A stretch of DNA of 64,000 nt from an uncultured Bacteroidia bacterium (GTDB lineage Bacteria; Bacteroidota; Bacteroidia; Bacteroidales; F082). The stretch spans positions 1 to 64,000 of the forward strand of contig CADBZW010000001.1 of NCBI GenBank assembly GCA_902799345.1, in the 5' to 3' direction. How positions within the stretch are numbered: position 1 is the first letter of the stretch; each line of letters opens with the position of its first letter. A program made the translations under genes and the position numbers. Shown piece by piece: positions 52,920-60,491 of the stretch. Below the pieces are notes generated by a model. The model saw only the letters and a list, made by a program, of their open reading frames with translations, was not told the origin of the DNA and searched no databases.

Positions 52920-54152
52920 TTATTCCAGCTCCTTCGGATAGCAAATGAAATGCTTCACTACAGGCTGCGAGAGCACCGAGATGTTCAGCTGGTCGGAGGC
53001 CTCGCTGATGTCTTTCATTGAGCCGTCCTTGTATAAGATGTTGATGGCCGGCTTCTTGGGGTGGTAGGCGTGGTTCGACGAAACACCCTGCAACAGCGCG
53101 AAGTCAGCCTCCTCTTTGGTCCAGCCGTAGTACTCCGCAATCTTGTTCCGTAAGTCCTCAATATAGTTCGGGTCAAACTCGCTCTCGCGCATCTCGATTC
53201 TGAACAGATGCCTGTCGGTCAGCCTTCTGCAAAGCTCGGCAAGCACGCGGTCCTCGTCGTCGCGCCATGCCTTCACTGCCGTCATCACGTCGAAGTCGTC
53301 GAGTTGGCAGAACTTGTCCAAGACGAAGTCGGGGTCGCCGTTTTCGAAGGGATTTTGGTGTTTCAGGAAGAACGATAGGGCAGGTGTGGCAAACAAATCC
53401 CGTTCCTGGCTAAGCATCTTGGCCCGCTTCAGGATGTTGCGCAGCATATACTCGGCACTCAACACCGCCTTGTGCATATACACCTGCCAATACATGATGC
53501 GGCGCGCCACGATGAAGCTCTCCACGGAATAGATGCCTTTGGCCTCGATGGCGAGTTCGTTGCCGACGACTTCCATCATCTCCAACAGACGCTCCGCATT
53601 GACGCTGCCCTCGGCCACACCGGTGAAGAAGCTGTCGCGCTTCAGGTAGTCGATGCGGTCGACATCCAATTGGCTGGAAATGAGCTTGGTGAGGAAGCCT
53701 TTTTTGTATTCTCCCTTGAACATCTGGATGGCCATGTCGAGTCGTCCGCCGTGGATTTTGTTGAGCTTCTGCATCACCATCAGCGAGAGTTCCTCGTGCG
53801 AGATGCCTTGCACGATGCTATTCTCCAAGGTGTGGGAGAACGGCCCGTGACCGCTGTCGTGGAGCAGGATGGCCAACGAAGCGGCCTCAAGTTCCTCGTC
53901 CGTAATCTCATAGCCCTTGCCGCGCAGCAGTTGTATGGCACGCCGCATGAGGTGCATGGTGCCGAGGCTGTGGGCGAAACGCGTGTGGTTGGCGCCCGGA
54001 TACACCAAGTTGGTCATACTGACCTGCTTGATTCGCCTAAGACGTTGGAAATAAGGGTGTTCGATGATGTCGAAATGCAGCTCGTCAGGGATGCTGACGA
54101 AGCCATAGATGGGGTCGTTGAAGATTTTCTTTTTGTTGGAGGAATTGGCCAT
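52920..54152 (-). CDS. HD-domain phosphohydrolase
   Basis: A 410-residue product from the ATG at 54152 (MANSSNKKKIFNDPIYGF), the usual start of this family; the frame is open to 54386 only because two repeat elements there lack stops. HD metal ligands appear in the H of ANHTRFAHSLGTMHL, LLHDSGHGPFSH and, later, QLDVDRIDYLKRD. These proteins resemble dGTPase/SAMHD1-type dNTP triphosphohydrolases and act on nucleotides. Single gene, divergent from porX. Confidence 0.9.
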   Translation of the reverse strand: MANSSNKKKIFNDPIYGFVSIPDELHFDIIEHPYFQRLRRIKQVSMTNLVYPGANHTRFAHSLGTMHLMRRAIQLLRGKGYEITDEELEAASLAILLHDSGHGPFSHTLENSIVQGISHEELSLMVMQKLNKIHGGRLDMAIQMFKGEYKKGFLTKLISSQLDVDRIDYLKRDSFFTGVAEGSVNAERLLEMMEVVGNELAIEAKGIYSVESFIVARRIMYWQVYMHKAVLSAEYMLRNILKRAKMLSQERDLFATPALSFFLKHQNPFENGDPDFVLDKFCQLDDFDVMTAVKAWRDDEDRVLAELCRRLTDRHLFRIEMRESEFDPNYIEDLRNKIAEYYGWTKEEADFALLQGVSSNHAYHPKKPAINILYKDGSMKDISEASDQLNISVLSQPVVKHFICYPKELE

Positions 54153-54215
54153 GTAGTGCGAAATTTGCGGCAAAGGTAATGCTTTTTTCGTAAAGTATGC
54201 CGCCTTAGGGTTGCA

Positions 54216-54285
54216 GGCCTCAACAGGTATGTCATCCCTAGGCAGGTTGGTGGGCAAAGGCAAGGGATCTATAGCTGTTGAGGCC
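54216..54285 (+). repeat. Palindromic element, variant copy with 11-bp arms
   Basis: Arms GGCCTCAACAG (54216-54226) and CTGTTGAGGCC (54275-54285) are perfect inverse repeats. The interior starts GTATGTCATCCC and ends GGGATCTATAG, a longer relative of the 43-bp core. It lies between the HD gene and porX. Confidence 0.7.
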
Positions 54286-54315
54286 GTCATGTTGAGGTTT
54301 TTACCCTTTGCACCG

Positions 54316-54368
54316 CCTCCCATAGATTCCCTCTTACCCACTTGCCAACGTTGGAATGACATGGGAGG
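54316..54368 (-). repeat. Palindromic element, copy B
   Basis: The 43-bp core (54321-54363) is in reverse orientation: plus strand CATAGATTCCC at the left and GGAATGACATG at the right. Complementary arms CCTCC (54316-54320) and GGAGG (54364-54368) flank it. The core aligns end to end with copies A and C. Confidence 0.8.
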
Positions 54369-54415
54369 CTGGTTTTGACCTCTCAAAAAAGTTCATCCTT
54401 TCAAAACAAATTGCT

Positions 54416-54423
54416 TATTTTTG
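54416..54423 (+). promoter_or_regulatory. -7 box of porX
   Basis: TATTTTTG matches TAnnTTTG, 28 nt before the chosen porX start. It excludes the TTG at 54421 as a start. Confidence 0.55.
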
Positions 54424-54450
54424 CGTTACCTCCATATAAACACGTTAACT

Positions 54451-56004
54451 ATGGACAAAACCACCATCCTCTGGGCCGACGACGAGATTGATCTCCTGAA
54501 GCCCCATATTATGTTTTTGGAACAGAAAGGCTATGAAGTAATTACAGCCAACAACGGCTCCGACGCCATCGACCTCGTGCGCCAACGCCATTTCGACATT
54601 GTTTTCTTGGACGAGCAGATGCCTGGCATTTCGGGTATCGAAGCCCTTGAAGTCATCAAACGCGAATACCCCAACCTCCCCGTGGTGATGATCACCAAGA
54701 GCGAGGAGGAGCGTATCATGGAAGACGCCATCGGCTCCAACATAGCGGATTACCTCATCAAACCCGTCAACCCGAACCAAATCCTGCTTTCGCTGAAACG
54801 CAACCTTGAGAACAAGAAACTCCGCGATGAGAAGTCGACAATGAGCTATCAGCAGGAGTTCCGCAAAATCAGCATGGACCTCAACAACAACCTGAACTTC
54901 GACGAGTGGGTTGATCTTTATAAGAACCTGGTACGCTGGGAGTTGGAACTGCAAAAGTCGACCGACGAGGGTATCAAAGGCATCCTTGCCGACCAAAAAC
55001 AAGAGGCCAACACCCTGTTCACGCGCTATATCGAACGTAACTATGTGGACTGGATCCAAGGCAAGTCGGATAAACCCGTCATGTCGCATACCGTGGTGCG
55101 CGACAAGGTAATCCCTCGCCTCGACGACAGCGACAAGCCGCTGTTCCTCATCGTCATCGACAACCTGCGCTACGACCAATGGAAAGCCATCCAGCCGCTG
55201 ATTGAGAACTATTTCCGCGTGGAGGCCGACGACATCTATTACAGCATCCTGCCTACCACCACGCAATACGCCCGCAATTCCCTCTTTGCCGGATTGATGC
55301 CGCTCGAAATCCGCCGCCGCTACCGCCAATGGTGGGTCGACGAGGACGAGGAAGGCACCAAAAACCAATTCGAGGGCGAACTGCTCGGCGAGCAACTGAA
55401 GCGCTTTGGCAAGAACATCAAGTATTCTTATAATAAGGTGTTGAACCTGCAGGCGGGCAAGAAACTCTTCGAGCAGATGGCCAACCTGATGCCTAACAAG
55501 CTGAATGTCATCGTCTACAACTTCGTTGACATGCTCTCTCATGCCCGCACCGAGATGGAAATCATCCGCGAACTGGCCGACGACGAGGAAGCCTACCGCT
55601 CGCTGATGTACTCGTGGTTCGAACATTCCAGCCTCTTCGACATGATGCGCTTCATTGCGGAGAAGGGCTGCGATATGATTATCACCACCGACCACGGCTC
55701 CACCTACGTCGATAAGCCCGTGAAGATTTTGGGCGACCGTGAGGTGAACACCAACCTGCGCTACAAGTATGGCAAGAACTTGAAATACAACCCGAAAGAA
55801 GTCTACGAGGTGAAAGACCCTGAGAAGATTTTCCTGCCCAAGGCCAACCTCAGCACGACCTTCGTCTTCGCCGGTGAGAGCGACTTCTTCGCTTACCCGA
55901 ACAACTACAACTATTACGTCAGTTACTACCGCAACACCTTCCAACACGGCGGCATCTCGATGAGCGAAATGTTGATTCCGGTGACGCATCTCACTGCGAA
56001 GTGA
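54451..56004 (+). CDS. porX: PorX, two-component response regulator with PglZ-type effector domain
   Basis: PorX controls the type IX secretion system, usually with the PorY kinase. The 517-residue product begins at the ATG at 54451 with a receiver domain: acidic pair in ILWADDEIDLL, phospho-acceptor Asp in DIVFLDEQMPG, and the KP of YLIKPVNP. A helical linker follows, then an alkaline-phosphatase-like PglZ domain (LFLIVIDNLRYDQW, TTTQYARNSLFAG, IITTDHGST). Two secreted T9SS cargo proteins in this window fit its presence. Confidence 0.95.
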   Translation: MDKTTILWADDEIDLLKPHIMFLEQKGYEVITANNGSDAIDLVRQRHFDIVFLDEQMPGISGIEALEVIKREYPNLPVVMITKSEEERIMEDAIGSNIADYLIKPVNPNQILLSLKRNLENKKLRDEKSTMSYQQEFRKISMDLNNNLNFDEWVDLYKNLVRWELELQKSTDEGIKGILADQKQEANTLFTRYIERNYVDWIQGKSDKPVMSHTVVRDKVIPRLDDSDKPLFLIVIDNLRYDQWKAIQPLIENYFRVEADDIYYSILPTTTQYARNSLFAGLMPLEIRRRYRQWWVDEDEEGTKNQFEGELLGEQLKRFGKNIKYSYNKVLNLQAGKKLFEQMANLMPNKLNVIVYNFVDMLSHARTEMEIIRELADDEEAYRSLMYSWFEHSSLFDMMRFIAEKGCDMIITTDHGSTYVDKPVKILGDREVNTNLRYKYGKNLKYNPKEVYEVKDPEKIFLPKANLSTTFVFAGESDFFAYPNNYNYYVSYYRNTFQHGGISMSEMLIPVTHLTAK

Positions 56005-56015
56005 TATTCTTTTTT

Positions 56016-56176
56016 TTGGGGATTGCCTAACGGCAAGAAATCTTTCAAAAATCAAATCAAAATCTTTCAAAATCAGAGTAATGAATTTTTGAATGATTTT
56101 TATAAAGATTTTGTCGGATTTCTTGCGAAGCAATTCAAGAGAGAATGATTTCTTGCTAAAGGCAATCCCAAAATCA
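56016..56176. repeat. Inverted-repeat element upstream of tsaE
   Basis: Imperfect terminal repeats of about 30 bp face each other: TTTTGGGGATTGCC then GGCAAGAAATC on the left (56016-56040), and GATTTCTTGC then GGCAATCCCAAAATC on the right (56147-56175). Further complementary AT-rich segments lie inside, so the whole 160 bp can fold into one long hairpin. It resembles a MITE but has no evident target duplication. Confidence 0.6.
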
Positions 56177-56177
56177 C

Positions 56178-56185
56178 TATCTTTG
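56178..56185 (+). promoter_or_regulatory. -7 box of tsaE
   Basis: TATCTTTG matches TAnnTTTG and lies 18 nt before the tsaE ATG. It is immediately after the right arm of the inverted-repeat element, and the candidate -33 CTTG (56152-56155) lies within that arm. Confidence 0.5.
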
Positions 56186-56203
56186 CAGCGAAAATCGTTT
56201 GCC

Positions 56204-56641
56204 ATGAAGGATAAACAATTCAAAATAAGTAATGTAGAAGCCTTGGGCGAGGTCTCCGAATACCTGATTTCCCTGCGCGACGAAGCCGACATCATAGCCT
56301 TCTACGGTTCAATGGGCGCGGGCAAGACCACACTCATCAAGAACCTATGCCACAAAATGGGTGTCACCGATGAGGTGAACAGCCCGACTTTCGCCATCGT
56401 CAATGAGTATGTCACAGAGGAAGGTGAGTCGGTCTATCATTTTGATTTCTATCGTATTAAGAAATTGGAAGAGGCCTACGACATCGGTTTTGAGAACTAT
56501 TTCGACAGCGGTAACCTCTGTCTCATCGAGTGGCCTGAAATGATTGAACCCTTGTTACCCGAAAAATACATCCGCGTGGAGATTCAGCATGGTGCGACTG
56601 ACGATGAAAGAGTTATCAATTGTGAACTAATAAGCGATTGA
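56204..56641 (+). CDS. tsaE: tRNA threonylcarbamoyladenosine biosynthesis ATPase TsaE
   Basis: TsaE is the ATPase of the TsaBDE complex, which makes t6A at position 37 of ANN-reading tRNAs. The 145-residue product (ATG at 56204; the upstream frame lies in repeat DNA) contains Walker A FYGSMGAGKTTLIKNL, the switch NSPTFAIVNEY and YHFDFYRIKKLEEAYDIGFE-type helices, then LIEWPEMIEPLLP. Length is normal. Its stop overlaps the start of the next gene (TGATG), so the downstream genes are coupled to it. Confidence 0.95.
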   Translation: MKDKQFKISNVEALGEVSEYLISLRDEADIIAFYGSMGAGKTTLIKNLCHKMGVTDEVNSPTFAIVNEYVTEEGESVYHFDFYRIKKLEEAYDIGFENYFDSGNLCLIEWPEMIEPLLPEKYIRVEIQHGATDDERVINCELISD

Positions 56642-57153
56642 TGATGAAAAGATTACTATTTGTATTAATCGTTTTGACGGCAAGTTTGTTGACCGCTTGT
56701 CTTTCTGGTGGAAATCAGAATTCTGAGACTTACGACAGGCACGATGTTGCTGAAGTGATTGCCTCGCACGACACGACGATTCTCTACTTCATGACTTCAT
56801 GGTGCCAAGCAGGACAAAGTGATTTCGAGAATAACTTGAAGCCTTATCTCGGTAATGCCTCTGATTCTAAGGCGATTATCATCGTTTGCGTTGGCGAGTT
56901 AGAGGAGGTCATGGGTTTGAAAGGACTCAATGACAATGTGTTTTTATTCACCAAGGCATCACGGCAAGGCTTTTTCGACAAGATTTTCATCAATAACGAA
57001 TGTAAGAATCTGCTAAAAGGTTATAAACGAGTAAATTATGTTCCTGTGAAAGTGGTTTGCAATGGCAATGGTGAGATTTTGAATTGGAACACCGATGAGG
57101 AATTGAATAGGACTTACGGTTTAATTTATCCTTATTTAGTAGGTCTGAAATGA
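56641..57153 (+). CDS. Thioredoxin-like lipoprotein
   Basis: The 170-residue protein starts at the ATG at 56641, which overlaps the tsaE stop. It has a lipoprotein signal (RLLFVLIVLTASLLTAC) and a thioredoxin-like region: TTILYFMTSWCQAGQSDF, with a single cysteine where thioredoxins have C-x-x-C, and a VNYVPVKVVCNGNG strand with the cis-proline position. It is probably not a disulfide oxidoreductase of the usual kind. It overlaps aroB by 4 bp. Confidence 0.7.
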   Translation: MMKRLLFVLIVLTASLLTACLSGGNQNSETYDRHDVAEVIASHDTTILYFMTSWCQAGQSDFENNLKPYLGNASDSKAIIIVCVGELEEVMGLKGLNDNVFLFTKASRQGFFDKIFINNECKNLLKGYKRVNYVPVKVVCNGNGEILNWNTDEELNRTYGLIYPYLVGLK

Positions 57154-58277
57154 GTGACAAACTGAAACAAACGATGGTCCAAGCTTCAGAAAGCATAGAT
57201 TCCCGCCAACGCACTGGCCAACCTTGGAATGACATGCATCCTGAGGCTTTAGAAAGCATGTCATCCCCGCGTGGGGAGGTGCGGGGCATGGGATCTATGC
57301 TTTCTAAAGCCTCCCAAGTCTTCATCCTCACCGATGAAAACATAGCCCCGTTTTGGCTGCCCGAAGTAGAGTACTGGCTAAACTGCGAAAACGTCATCGA
57401 AATCGTTATCAAGCCTGGCGAACAACACAAAAACCTACAAACCGTCCAACGTATCTGGAAAACCTTGATGAAGCATCATGCCGATCGCAATGCCTTGTTA
57501 GTCAACCTTGGAGGTGGTGTAATCACCGACTTGGGAGGCTTTTCAGCCTCGACTTACAAGCGCGGCATCAAGTTCATCAACATTCCAACTACACTTCTCG
57601 CGATGGTCGATGCGGCAATAGGAGGGAAGACAGGCATAGATCTTGGCGGCGCGAAAAACCAGATCGGCACTTTCGCTGAGGCTGAGGATGTGTTGGTTGA
57701 CCCCGTGTTTTTGTCGACCCTGCCTCGACGGGAAATTCTTTCCGGCATGGCTGAAATGCTGAAATATGGCTTCATCGCTGATGCCAACTTGTTGAAAATC
57801 AATCTTGACAATTATCAAGACTACATTCTTTGCGCAGGTGAAATCAAGCGGGAAATCGTTGCAAAAGACCCGAAAGAAGCTGGTTTGCGCAAGATCCTGA
57901 ATTTTGGCCACACTTTAGGTCACGCCATCGAAAGCCATTGTTTGACGTCGGAGTATCCTTTGTTTCACGGCGAGGCGGTGGCCTTGGGCATGGCTGGCGC
58001 ATTATGGCTCTCCGTGAAACACTGTGGCCTCGATGAACAAGTCCTGAAGGATTACGAGAAGAAGTTGCCCATGCTGCTTTCGGAAGCGGACATCGCTCTT
58101 TCCGATGCCGATGTCGAACCTATCATGGACTATCTGGCTTACGACAAGAAAAACAAAGGCTCAAAACCGCAATTCGTTCTGCTTGAGGCGGTTGGTAAGC
58201 CTGTTTGGGTTGCGGAAATCGATTCTGAATGGGTGAAAAAGGCTTTGCAATACATCATCAAGACGTCACGCCGATGA
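57150..58277 (+). CDS. aroB: 3-dehydroquinate synthase with repeat-derived N-terminal segment
   Basis: AroB converts DAHP to 3-dehydroquinate in the shikimate pathway. The core is normal: FILTDENIAPFWLPEVEYWL, NLGGGVITDLGGFSASTYKR, GGKTGIDLGGAKN, and the zinc ligands in FGHTLGHAIESH and LFHGEAVALGM. The start at 57150 overlaps the previous gene (ATGA). Residues about 12-54 are encoded by two copies of the palindromic element (57183-57313), an added stretch absent from ordinary AroB. A start at 57297, at the end of the element, would remove it but leave an unusually short N-terminus. Confidence 0.93.
   Translation: MSDKLKQTMVQASESIDSRQRTGQPWNDMHPEALESMSSPRGEVRGMGSMLSKASQVFILTDENIAPFWLPEVEYWLNCENVIEIVIKPGEQHKNLQTVQRIWKTLMKHHADRNALLVNLGGGVITDLGGFSASTYKRGIKFINIPTTLLAMVDAAIGGKTGIDLGGAKNQIGTFAEAEDVLVDPVFLSTLPRREILSGMAEMLKYGFIADANLLKINLDNYQDYILCAGEIKREIVAKDPKEAGLRKILNFGHTLGHAIESHCLTSEYPLFHGEAVALGMAGALWLSVKHCGLDEQVLKDYEKKLPMLLSEADIALSDADVEPIMDYLAYDKKNKGSKPQFVLLEAVGKPVWVAEIDSEWVKKALQYIIKTSRR
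57183..57313. repeat. Two palindromic elements (copies C and D) at the 5' end of aroB
   Basis: Copy C is reversed (core 57194-57236) and copy D is forward (core 57257-57299); both cores are 43 bp. Copy D has perfect 14-bp arms, GAGGCTTTAGAAAG (57243-57256) and CTTTCTAAAGCCTC (57300-57313). Copy C has imperfect arms (GCTTCAGAAAG on the left) related to those of D. The aroB frame stays open through both. Confidence 0.82.
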
Positions 58278-59614
58278 AACTGTGCTGCAACATTACCCTG
58301 CCCTCCAGCAAGAGCGAAAGCAACCGCGCTCTGATGATTGCAGCGTATGGTGGGTTTGCGCCTGATTTTCAGAATCTTTCGGATTCAAAGGATACATTGG
58401 TTTTGAAAAAAGCTTTGTTGACCATAGATGCTCTCGCTCCTAGCGTCGCTCGGCATGACATGGTCAACAATGAGGTTTTTCGGCATGTCATACCGAGCCG
58501 TGAGGCGAGTGTATCTGTGCCGAAAAACACACAACAAATCATCGACATCGCCGACTGCGGCACGGCGGCACGTTTCCTGACGACCTACCTCGCTTGCCAC
58601 GAAGGCGAATGGCTCCTCACAGGCACCGACCGCATGAAGCAACGCCCCATGGCCCCCTTGGTGGATGCTTTGCGGTCTTTAGGCGCTGACATCCAATATA
58701 CTGAGAAGGAAGGCAACGTGCCTTTGCGCATCCAAGGCAAACCCATCGCAGGTGGCAAAGTCAGCATCGACGCATCCGTGAGCAGCCAGTTCGTGTCGTC
58801 TCTGCTCCTGGCTGCCCCGATGTGGCCCCAAGGCCTGGAGTTGGAACTCAACGGCAATACCAGCTCTGTCCCCTATCTCGACATGACCCTCTCCATGCTG
58901 TGCCATTTTTCGGCACAGGCTGAACGGCATGGCGAGGTAATCACCGTGCAACCGCAACCTTATGTAAAACAGCCTTTTGTCGTCGAGCCGGACTGGAGCG
59001 CGGCATCGTATTGGTACGAGATGGCGGCATTTAGTGAGGAATGTGAGATTAGGTTGAAGGGCTTGGGTGGCTCTGCTGGTCCTAGATACGCTCCCTCTGC
59101 GGCCCATGTCATGCCGACTGACGAAGGAAGGAGTGCATCTACATGCTGCATAGGTCGGTTTGACATAAAAGCCTCGTCTCATTGGCAAGGTGACACCGTT
59201 ATCGCCGAATGGATGGCACCATTGGGCGTGGGGACTTTTGTTGAAGGTGAAGACATCGTTTTACGAAAAATTCCATTCGAAAAACACCCGCTTCACTTTG
59301 ATTTCTTCAACCATCCTGACCTATATCCGACACTCGCCGCTACTTGTGCCGGGTTGGGGGTGGAGGCTCGCTTCACGGGCCTCAATAATCTCCATCTCAA
59401 AGAGTCGGATAGGGTGGTGGCCATGCAGGAAGAGTTGGCTAAGGTGCAGGACCCCAAAATTCATTTCTGCTCCCATGACGACCATCGCATCGTGATGGCC
59501 TTGGCGCCGCTTTCCATGCTCGTCGGATCGGTCGCCTTCGACCATCCCGAAGTGGTGGAGAAATCTTATCCGAACTTCTGGAAAGATACCGCCTTTTTGC
59601 CGATTCACAAGTGA
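58274..59614 (+). CDS. aroA: EPSP synthase with two in-frame repeat insertions
   Basis: AroA makes 5-enolpyruvylshikimate-3-phosphate. The start at 58274 overlaps the aroB stop (ATGA). Core motifs are LPSSKSESNRALMIAAYGG, CGTAARFLTTYLA, DRMKQRPMAPLVDAL, SSQFVSSLLLAAP, LKESDRVVAMQEEL and HDDHRIVMALAPL. Two stretches have no counterpart in the family: residues about 50-85 (palindromic elements at 58415-58528) and about 270-292 (59083-59150). Both leave the frame intact. Whether the enzyme is active is unknown, but all catalytic blocks are present. Confidence 0.94.
   Translation: MKLCCNITLPSSKSESNRALMIAAYGGFAPDFQNLSDSKDTLVLKKALLTIDALAPSVARHDMVNNEVFRHVIPSREASVSVPKNTQQIIDIADCGTAARFLTTYLACHEGEWLLTGTDRMKQRPMAPLVDALRSLGADIQYTEKEGNVPLRIQGKPIAGGKVSIDASVSSQFVSSLLLAAPMWPQGLELELNGNTSSVPYLDMTLSMLCHFSAQAERHGEVITVQPQPYVKQPFVVEPDWSAASYWYEMAAFSEECEIRLKGLGGSAGPRYAPSAAHVMPTDEGRSASTCCIGRFDIKASSHWQGDTVIAEWMAPLGVGTFVEGEDIVLRKIPFEKHPLHFDFFNHPDLYPTLAATCAGLGVEARFTGLNNLHLKESDRVVAMQEELAKVQDPKIHFCSHDDHRIVMALAPLSMLVGSVAFDHPEVVEKSYPNFWKDTAFLPIHK
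58415..58528. repeat. Two palindromic elements (copies F and E) inside aroA
   Basis: Copy F (reverse): arms TTGTTGAC (58415-58422) and GTCAACAA (58463-58470) around a 40-bp core that starts CATAGATGC and ends CATGACATG. Copy E (forward): arms GTTTTTCGG (58475-58483) and CCGAAAAAC (58520-58528) around a 36-bp core, CATGTCATACC to GTATCTGTG. Both lie in frame within the aroA coding sequence. Confidence 0.8.
59083..59150 (+). repeat. Diverged palindromic element (copy G) inside aroA
   Basis: CATGTCATGCCGAC (59105 onward) to GCATCTACATG resembles the element core, flanked by imperfectly complementary segments (CCCTCTGCGGCC and GCTGCATAGG). It is in frame and inserts a Cys-rich, low-similarity segment in AroA. 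Confidence 0.55.
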
Positions 59615-59662
59615 AATAGTCATATTTTTAAGGATATTACTCCATAATTAAAAGAAATTCCG

Positions 59663-59670
59663 TACTTTTG
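59663..59670 (+). promoter_or_regulatory. -7 box of the LutA-like gene
   Basis: TACTTTTG matches TAnnTTTG, 24 nt before the ATG at 59694. No clear -33 TTTG. Confidence 0.5.
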
Positions 59671-59693
59671 CCCGTTTTTATGCTTACTATGTC

Positions 59694-60416
59694 ATGAAAG
59701 TAGAGCTGTTTGTACCTTGCATCATCGACCAATTTTATCCTCAGGTGGCGTTCAAGACCATGAAGGTGTTGGAACGCGCTGGCGTTGAGGTGGAGTACAA
59801 TCCCGAACAGACCTGCTGCGGCCGCTTCGCCTATCATGCAGGTTTTCTTGAGGAAGCCAAGGAGTTGGGCGACAAGTTTCTTAACGACTTCTCCTACGAC
59901 GGCCCTGTCGTGGCACCTTCAGCGGCCTGCGTGCATTACATCAGAAAGCATTACCCCGAACTCTTCTTCAATACAGCCAACCACTTGAATTTCAAGCGGA
60001 TGGTGGCTAACATCTACGAGTTGACCGACTTCCTGGTCAACAAGATCCACTTTGACGATTTCGGAGCTGAGTTCCCCTATAAGGTGACCTTTCACGACAG
60101 CTGCAGCGCCCTTCGAGGCATGGGCCTCGGCAAGGAAGCGCGTCAGTTGCTTTCGAAGGTGAAAGGATTGGAGTTGGTTGAGATGAAGCAGACCGACATG
60201 TGCTGCGGCGCCGACTTCTCCATGCAAGTGAACCAGGAGACTCTGGCTACCGGAATGGCGAGCCATAAGGTCAAAAACGCAATGAATACTGGAGCAGAGT
60301 ACATCGTCTCAACCGACATGACCTGTCTCATGCATCAAAAAGCCTATATCGAGAAGGAAGGTCTGCCCATCAAGGTGATCCATATCGCCGAGGTGCTGGC
60401 CTCCGGATGGCAATAA
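59694..60416 (+). CDS. LutA-like (Fe-S)-binding protein with two CCG domains
   Basis: The 240-residue protein has the duplicated cysteine-rich CCG domain of LutA/GlpC/HdrB proteins: FVPCIIDQFYP and TCCGRFAYHAG in the first half, HDSCSALRGMG and MCCGADFSMQ in the second. LutA is one of three proteins (LutABC) for lactate oxidation; LutB and LutC are not in this window, so the protein may act alone, or its partners are elsewhere. It has its own promoter box. Confidence 0.88.
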   Translation: MKVELFVPCIIDQFYPQVAFKTMKVLERAGVEVEYNPEQTCCGRFAYHAGFLEEAKELGDKFLNDFSYDGPVVAPSAACVHYIRKHYPELFFNTANHLNFKRMVANIYELTDFLVNKIHFDDFGAEFPYKVTFHDSCSALRGMGLGKEARQLLSKVKGLELVEMKQTDMCCGADFSMQVNQETLATGMASHKVKNAMNTGAEYIVSTDMTCLMHQKAYIEKEGLPIKVIHIAEVLASGWQ

Positions 60417-60418
60417 AG

Positions 60419-60466
60419 GTCCCTGAGCCCTCGGTTCCTGAGCTTGTCGAAGGAGTCGAAGGGCCG
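60419..60466. repeat. Intergenic repeat with CCTGAGCTTGTCGAAGG motif
   Basis: The segment contains GGTTCCTGAGCTTGTCGAAG and GAGTCGAAGGGCC, a short repeat type that recurs across many bacterial genomes. It lies between the LutA-like gene and the polysaccharide genes. Confidence 0.55.
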
Positions 60467-60491
60467 ATTTTTAATTAAAGTTGTAAACAAA

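Noticed and set aside
56016..56176. Insertion sequence
   Set aside because: There is no transposase and no visible target duplication; only a palindromic element can be supported.
54445..56295. 616-aa minus-strand frame opposite porX
   Set aside because: Antisense shadow of porX with no recognisable domain; porX has full receiver and PglZ motifs.
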